Shown here: positions 5,501-9,256 of the stretch, piece by piece | Layout of the letters: each line of letters opens with the position of its first letter | Numbering within the stretch: the stretch's first letter is position 1 | Assembly (NCBI GenBank): GCA_003557765.1 | Contig: PWNO01000103.1 | Span: 1 to 9,256, forward strand | Origin: Bacteroidales bacterium | GTDB taxonomy: Bacteria; Bacteroidota; Bacteroidia; Bacteroidales; UBA7960 | Direction: 5' to 3' | DNA: 9,256 nucleotides | Translations under genes and position numbers: made by a program | The notes under the pieces: model-generated | What the model saw: the letters and a program-made list of their open reading frames with translations, nothing else | Told to the model about the DNA's origin: nothing | Databases searched by the model: none

Positions 5501-5582
5501 TTAACTATCCCTGACATCCAATATGGGTAATTTACAACACCTGTGCGTGAGCCCGCAGCATCGTACAAAACAAAAAATATAG

Positions 5583-6872
5583 ATGATGACCGATATAAAG
5601 AAACGTATTCTACTGCTGGCAATCAGCACTTTGCTTTTTTTGGTCGTGGCAGCCTGGTTCAGGTTCTCTGGTGAAGACACATCCGGCAAAACGCCTCTTA
5701 AGAATGAAAAGGAGAGTACAGCAGATGTGCCACAGCAGCCTGCCAGGGATGATTTTGGATTGCCAATGGATGAATACCTGCGTGCAGAGGCCAGGGTAGG
5801 CCGTGGTCAAACCTTGTCGCAGATCTTTGGCGACCTGGGCTTCAGTGCCCGACAGATTCACGACATTTCAGGAAAGATGGAACCTGTATTCCGTCCTTCG
5901 CGTATCAGGCGGGGGAATACTTACCATACCTATACCAAAGGCGACAGCGCACAATTCCCTGATTATATCGTATATGAAATTAATAATGTGGATTATTTGC
6001 TGTTTGACTTTAGAGATTCACTACATATTGAGCGCGGGTCGCGTCCGGTAACTACGGTCAGCGCAGAAGCCGGGGGAGTGATCCGGTCTTCGCTTTGGAA
6101 TACCGTGGTCAACAATGATCTCCATCCGGAGCTGGTACTGCACATGCTGCGCGTGCTGGCCTGGTCGGTGGACTTTTATCGTATTCAGGAAGGCGACCGC
6201 TTCCAGGTGTTGTTTGTTGAAGAATACATTGGTGATCGCCGGCACGGTGTCTCGCATGTGGATGCCATTCGTTTTGTCCACCGCGGAAGGGAAATAGAGG
6301 CATTCCGGTTTTCGTCCGACACCCTGACAGGGTATTATGACCAAAAGGGCAATAATGTGCGGAAGGCGTTTTTGCGGGCACCACTGGAGTACGGACGCAT
6401 TACAAGCCGGTATTCCCATAGCCGGCTGCATCCCATACATGGTGATCGCAGGCCACATCTGGGAACCGATTACGCGGCACCTCACGGTACGCCAATACTG
6501 GCCGTTGGTGATGGCGTGGTCACAAGGGCCTCATATAACAGAGGCAACGGCAACTATGTGCGCATCCGCCATTCGTCGGTCTATGAAACACAATACCTTC
6601 ATATGTCACGCTTTGCCACGGGCATTCAGCCAGGAGCCAGGGTCGGACAAGGCGATGTCATTGGATATGTGGGAAGTACCGGTCTTGCAACAGGTCCACA
6701 TGTCTGCTTCCGGTTCTGGAAAAACGGCCAGCAGGTAGATCACCTGCGTCTCGAATTCCCCAGCGGCGACCCCTTGCCGGAAGTTTACATGGATGACTTC
6801 AGGAAAAAGGTGAAACACCTGCGTAGCAAGCTGGATGACATACCGGCAGGGGATGACCTGGCTACCAAATAG
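5583..6872 (+). CDS. M23-family peptidoglycan metallopeptidase, membrane anchored
   Basis: A 429-residue peptidoglycan hydrolase expected to cut cross-links in the periplasm. Residues 7-25 are a single hydrophobic span after KKR, acting as an uncleaved anchor or signal. A LysM/OapA-like region (about 66-152, VGRGQTLSQIFGDLGFSARQI, then FRPSRIRRGNTY) should help bind wall or regulate access. The catalytic M23 domain (about 265-390) has HLGTDYAAPHGTPI (His292, Asp296), TQYLHMSRF (His340) and GPHVCFRFW (His373, Cys375). LytM-type enzymes have His-x-His at the last site, so here Cys replaces the usual zinc His. I recall this GPHVC form as common in Bacteroidota M23 proteins, so it is probably a subfamily trait and not damage. 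Two ATGs are adjacent (5583, 5586); either may be used. It is likely co-transcribed with the Yip1-family gene. No terminator is evident in the 172 bases that follow. Confidence 0.92.
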   Translation: MMTDIKKRILLLAISTLLFLVVAAWFRFSGEDTSGKTPLKNEKESTADVPQQPARDDFGLPMDEYLRAEARVGRGQTLSQIFGDLGFSARQIHDISGKMEPVFRPSRIRRGNTYHTYTKGDSAQFPDYIVYEINNVDYLLFDFRDSLHIERGSRPVTTVSAEAGGVIRSSLWNTVVNNDLHPELVLHMLRVLAWSVDFYRIQEGDRFQVLFVEEYIGDRRHGVSHVDAIRFVHRGREIEAFRFSSDTLTGYYDQKGNNVRKAFLRAPLEYGRITSRYSHSRLHPIHGDRRPHLGTDYAAPHGTPILAVGDGVVTRASYNRGNGNYVRIRHSSVYETQYLHMSRFATGIQPGARVGQGDVIGYVGSTGLATGPHVCFRFWKNGQQVDHLRLEFPSGDPLPEVYMDDFRKKVKHLRSKLDDIPAGDDLATK

Positions 6873-7044
6873 TGATTGCAGGGCAGGTGTTGGAAATTAT
6901 TAAAAGGACTATAAATCGTGATACCCGATAAGGTCAGGAAAAATACCCGGCACATTCAGTAACAACCCCTCGTTTTCTCAACAGCAACACCTTGTTCTGT
7001 CAGGCATACGGCCGGAGCCCCGCAGACAACATGCACTTCCTCCA

Positions 7045-7665
7045 TTAAAGGAGTGACTGCACATCTCCCTTGCCTTCGCGCAAAATTTCCATCTCCTCAC
7101 CAGTGCAATCAATGATAGTAGAAGCATGATTGTCGCCATTCCCGCCATCGATGACTAAATCCACAATTTCTTTATAGTTTTCGTGTATCAGTTCAGGGTC
7201 TGTGGTGTACTCTAGAATTTCATCATCGTCATAAACAGAAGTGGATATGATGGGATTGCCGAGCTCTTTGACGATCTCCCTGGGGATGCTGTTGTCAGGT
7301 ATCCTTATACCTACAGTCTTTTTCCTGCTTTGAAACAGCTTGGGCACGTTGTTGTTGGCGTTCAAAATAAAGGTGTATGGACCCGGGAAGGCCTTCTTCA
7401 TAGCCTTATAAATGCTTGTACTGAATGGCTTGGTCAGATCAGAGATGTGGCTGAGATCATCACAAACCAGTGAAAAATTCGCTTTTTCTGGCTTCAGGCC
7501 CTTAATTTGCGCAACACGTTGCACTGCTTTGGGCTGATGGATATCACAGCCGATGGCATATACCGTGTCGGTGGGGTAGATAACCACACCACCCTTTTGC
7601 AAACAGTCAACAACGACCTTGATGAGCCGGCGGCTCGGGTTTTCAGGATAAATTCTTACAAGCAT
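7045..7665 (-). CDS. yciO: YciO-family L-threonylcarbamoyladenylate synthase-like protein
   Basis: A 206-residue single-domain protein of the Sua5/YciO/YrdC fold. The family's TsaC/Sua5 members make threonylcarbamoyl-AMP for the t6A modification of tRNA; YciO is a close but distinct branch whose physiological job is less clear. The length equals E. coli YciO, as I recall it, and the wording follows it throughout: GGVVIYPTDTVYAIGCD (25-41), NFSLVCDDLSHIS (63-75), PGPYTFIL (94-101), KKTVGIRIP (115-123), NPIISTSV (137-144), STIIDCT (182-188) and the ending REGKGDVQSLL. The absence of the C-terminal Sua5 domain and the YciO-type KGLKPEKANFSLVC stretch separate it from Sua5 and typical TsaC. ATG 7665 lies 24 bases after a -7 word, with no Shine-Dalgarno. 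It diverges from the gene at 7797 and ends in TAA. Confidence 0.9.
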   Translation of the reverse strand: MLVRIYPENPSRRLIKVVVDCLQKGGVVIYPTDTVYAIGCDIHQPKAVQRVAQIKGLKPEKANFSLVCDDLSHISDLTKPFSTSIYKAMKKAFPGPYTFILNANNNVPKLFQSRKKTVGIRIPDNSIPREIVKELGNPIISTSVYDDDEILEYTTDPELIHENYKEIVDLVIDGGNGDNHASTIIDCTGEEMEILREGKGDVQSLL

Positions 7666-7688
7666 GGCAAGTCTTTTAGGGTTGATTG

Positions 7689-7696
7689 CAAATTTA
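7689..7696 (-). promoter_or_regulatory. Probable -7 promoter element of yciO
   Basis: The minus strand reads TAAATTTG, identical to the element before pgeF, predicting a start near 7682 and a 17-base leader. No clear -33 TTTG is seen. Confidence 0.5.
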
Positions 7697-7708
7697 CACT
7701 AATTTCAC

Positions 7709-7735
7709 GATTGTGTTTATTTTTTATGATTGTGT
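7709..7735. promoter_or_regulatory. Direct repeat GATTGTGT in the yciO / 7797 shared promoter region
   Basis: GATTGTGT occurs at 7709-7716 and 7728-7735, 19 bases apart, about two helical turns. With flanks the copies agree at 11 of 14 positions (7707-7720 against 7726-7739). They cover the -33 region and spacer of the plus-strand promoter, and lie upstream of the yciO element, so one regulator could affect both genes. No binding protein is identified. Confidence 0.25.
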
Positions 7736-7746
7736 CCATATCTTTG
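7716..7746 (+). promoter_or_regulatory. Probable promoter of the secreted protein gene at 7797
   Basis: TTTA at 7716-7719, 19 bases, then TATCTTTG at 7739-7746: three of four bases of the -33 word and an exact -7 word at ideal spacing. Transcription would begin near 7753, 44 bases before the ATG. Confidence 0.5.
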
Positions 7747-7796
7747 CAAACGTGCAAGTCAACACTTTTTCGGGTACCGTGCGGCATCAATTCTCT

Positions 7797-9256
7797 ATGA
7801 GACAACTGTTAACCCTCGTTTTGTTATTGTCTTTTCTTTCCCCTGCCAGTGAGGCAAGTGAAGGATTCCACACCCACAGGATTTCCTTGCAGCAGGATTT
7901 TTCCTATGCGCCCTATCCGGATGCCCAGGCTGAAGCCGTAAATGCCCTTTTGCTGCATATTGCTGAGGGCGCTGGCAAGTTGCGGGTACGCACATCTTAT
8001 CGCGTGCGTATTGACATCGACATGCAGATGGAAAGGGTGCATCACGACAGCCTGCTTGTCTGTGTGGTTGCAAAAGAGGTCAGCATTACCGGAGATAAGC
8101 ATTATAAGGATTTCAGCCTGGAACAATTGATGATCCCGGATGGATTCAGCGCCCAATGGCATGTGCTGGATGGAGAAAATGATACTGTTTTTCAATCCGC
8201 TTATCAAAACCAGCGAATGGATCTGCCTCTCAATGAGTGGCCGAAACATGTTTTCCATTTTACCGGAGACTTGCCTGGACTGTCAGTTGCATATGACGAT
8301 TTGGCGATGCATTATGAAGCGCAGATGGATGAACGGCTGGCACAGTGGCGGGCGGCATTGCTCAGCTATTATGATGCTTCGGCCTCCATCGATATCATTG
8401 CCGGTGCAATAGCCGATTTGAACCCCGGTAATCCAAACACCCTGTTGCTCGATGAGTTTAAGCTCTGTGAGGCGGAAGCCATTGCTGGAGAAATACGGCA
8501 TGCAGCCTTTCACAATTGGCTTGACCTGGATGCGCATGACCCTGAAGATGTGCTTAACCGTTTTAACAACAAAAAAGTGCAGATTAATCAATTACGCCGG
8601 TCTTTCAATCATGCCATCGCCAATCTGGACGCGCTGTATTATGCACAGGGGAGAACCCTGGCTGTTGAAGAGGGCTGGCATGCGGCCAGGGAGACCTTTG
8701 CTTCTGCGGTGCATTATAACCCATTTCATGTGCCATCTCATCTGGGTCTTACAGAAGCAGATCTTCGGGCTGGTAAGCTGGTCCATGCACTCGACAGGCT
8801 TGGTCACGTCATTGCTGATATGCAGCCACTGAACGCCAGTGATAAGCTTAGCGCAGCGCTTGCCGACACCCTGTTAGACAAATTCTTTACTCATGCCAGG
8901 GAGCTTATTGAAGCGGATCGCCTGACCAGCTCGTTGGACACCCTGCAGCATGTCCGCGCATTCTGCTCCAGGGTCAATACCCATTATGTCTGCCCGGAGC
9001 AATTGCAATACCTTATAGACACCTCGCACATGGGCATTTACCGGTCATTTCTGACCGTAGCAAGGCGCGCCATCAGGAATGATGATGTCGGTTTTGCCAG
9101 GATGTATGTGGAAAGTGCACTGGATTACCAGTGCCGTTACCAAAAGCACATACCGGATGCCTTTGATGCAAAACACCTGCTGCTGCGCGTAATGACCCGT
9201 CAACGCGTGCTTGCCGACATTGCCATGCTGGGTGGCAACTATGACCTTTCCGGTGA
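7797..9256 (+). CDS. Secreted helical-repeat (TPR-like) protein of unknown function, C-terminus beyond window
   Basis: I do not recognise a named family. The frame is open from ATG 7797 to the right edge (486 codons). Residues 1-20 form a signal peptide: Arg near the start, a leucine-rich core, then small residues with a likely cut after Ser-Glu-Ala at 20; no lipobox Cys is present, so it should be exported but not lipidated. About 30-160 looks beta-rich, with alternating hydrophobics (LRVRTSYRVRIDIDM). From about 165 onward it is helical. EEGWHAARETFASAVHYNPFHVPSHLGL with the next helix pair (291-341) reads as a TPR-like unit, and ARRAIRNDDVGFARMYVESAL (422-442) as another. Such proteins often serve as periplasmic or outer-membrane scaffolds in Bacteroidota, but that is inference only. 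It has its own promoter and diverges from yciO. Base and codon use resemble the neighbours, with no sign of transfer. Confidence 0.75.
   Translation, partial: MRQLLTLVLLLSFLSPASEASEGFHTHRISLQQDFSYAPYPDAQAEAVNALLLHIAEGAGKLRVRTSYRVRIDIDMQMERVHHDSLLVCVVAKEVSITGDKHYKDFSLEQLMIPDGFSAQWHVLDGENDTVFQSAYQNQRMDLPLNEWPKHVFHFTGDLPGLSVAYDDLAMHYEAQMDERLAQWRAALLSYYDASASIDIIAGAIADLNPGNPNTLLLDEFKLCEAEAIAGEIRHAAFHNWLDLDAHDPEDVLNRFNNKKVQINQLRRSFNHAIANLDALYYAQGRTLAVEEGWHAARETFASAVHYNPFHVPSHLGLTEADLRAGKLVHALDRLGHVIADMQPLNASDKLSAALADTLLDKFFTHARELIEADRLTSSLDTLQHVRAFCSRVNTHYVCPEQLQYLIDTSHMGIYRSFLTVARRAIRNDDVGFARMYVESALDYQCRYQKHIPDAFDAKHLLLRVMTRQRVLADIAMLGGNYDLSG

Noticed and set aside
6873..7044. Possible small gene or terminator between the M23 gene and yciO
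   Set aside because: No convincing open frame and no stable stem with a T-tract could be found in these 172 bases.

Overview
The window looks like a piece of chromosome from a Bacteroidota bacterium of roughly 50% GC. Three things point there: several genes have the Bacteroidota -7 promoter word TAnnTTTG upstream, no gene start shows a clear Shine-Dalgarno sequence, and several proteins carry wording I associate with that phylum (HemW C-terminal TSLRTMWGCDL, the M23 peptidase GPHVCFRFWKNG). It is a housekeeping region with no mobile element, CRISPR array, rRNA or tRNA that I can see.

Layout: positions 1-1041 (minus) hold peptidase T, which runs off the left edge and lacks its C-terminus. Positions 1243-2061 (minus) hold the peptidoglycan editing factor PgeF/YfiH. 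Its 3' end overlaps a pair of mutually exclusive hairpins. A divergent intergenic stretch full of short degenerate tandem repeats leads to the heme chaperone gene hemW (plus, 2336-3472), which is cut by an in-frame TAA at 3263-3265. A tandem 8-mer array follows it, then the convergent tyrosine recombinase xerD (minus, 3586-4488). A 415-base gap holds the xerD promoter, a 28-bp imperfect palindrome over it, and a promoter word for a Yip1-family membrane protein (plus, 4904-5500). An M23 peptidoglycan hydrolase follows (plus, 5583-6872). A YciO-family protein (minus, 7045-7665) and a secreted repeat-rich protein of unknown function (plus, 7797 to past the right edge) are transcribed divergently from a shared promoter region.

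The genes do not form one obvious pathway. PgeF and the M23 enzyme both act on the cell wall, XerD resolves chromosome dimers at division, YciO relates to tRNA modification, and HemW to heme delivery. The plus-strand Yip1 and M23 genes are close enough (82 bases) to share a transcript.

I do not see a new multi-gene system. The points most worth a second look are the single-codon interruption of hemW, the short tandem arrays on both sides of it, and the 28-bp palindrome beside xerD. All family assignments come from motif recognition by eye; no database search was run.
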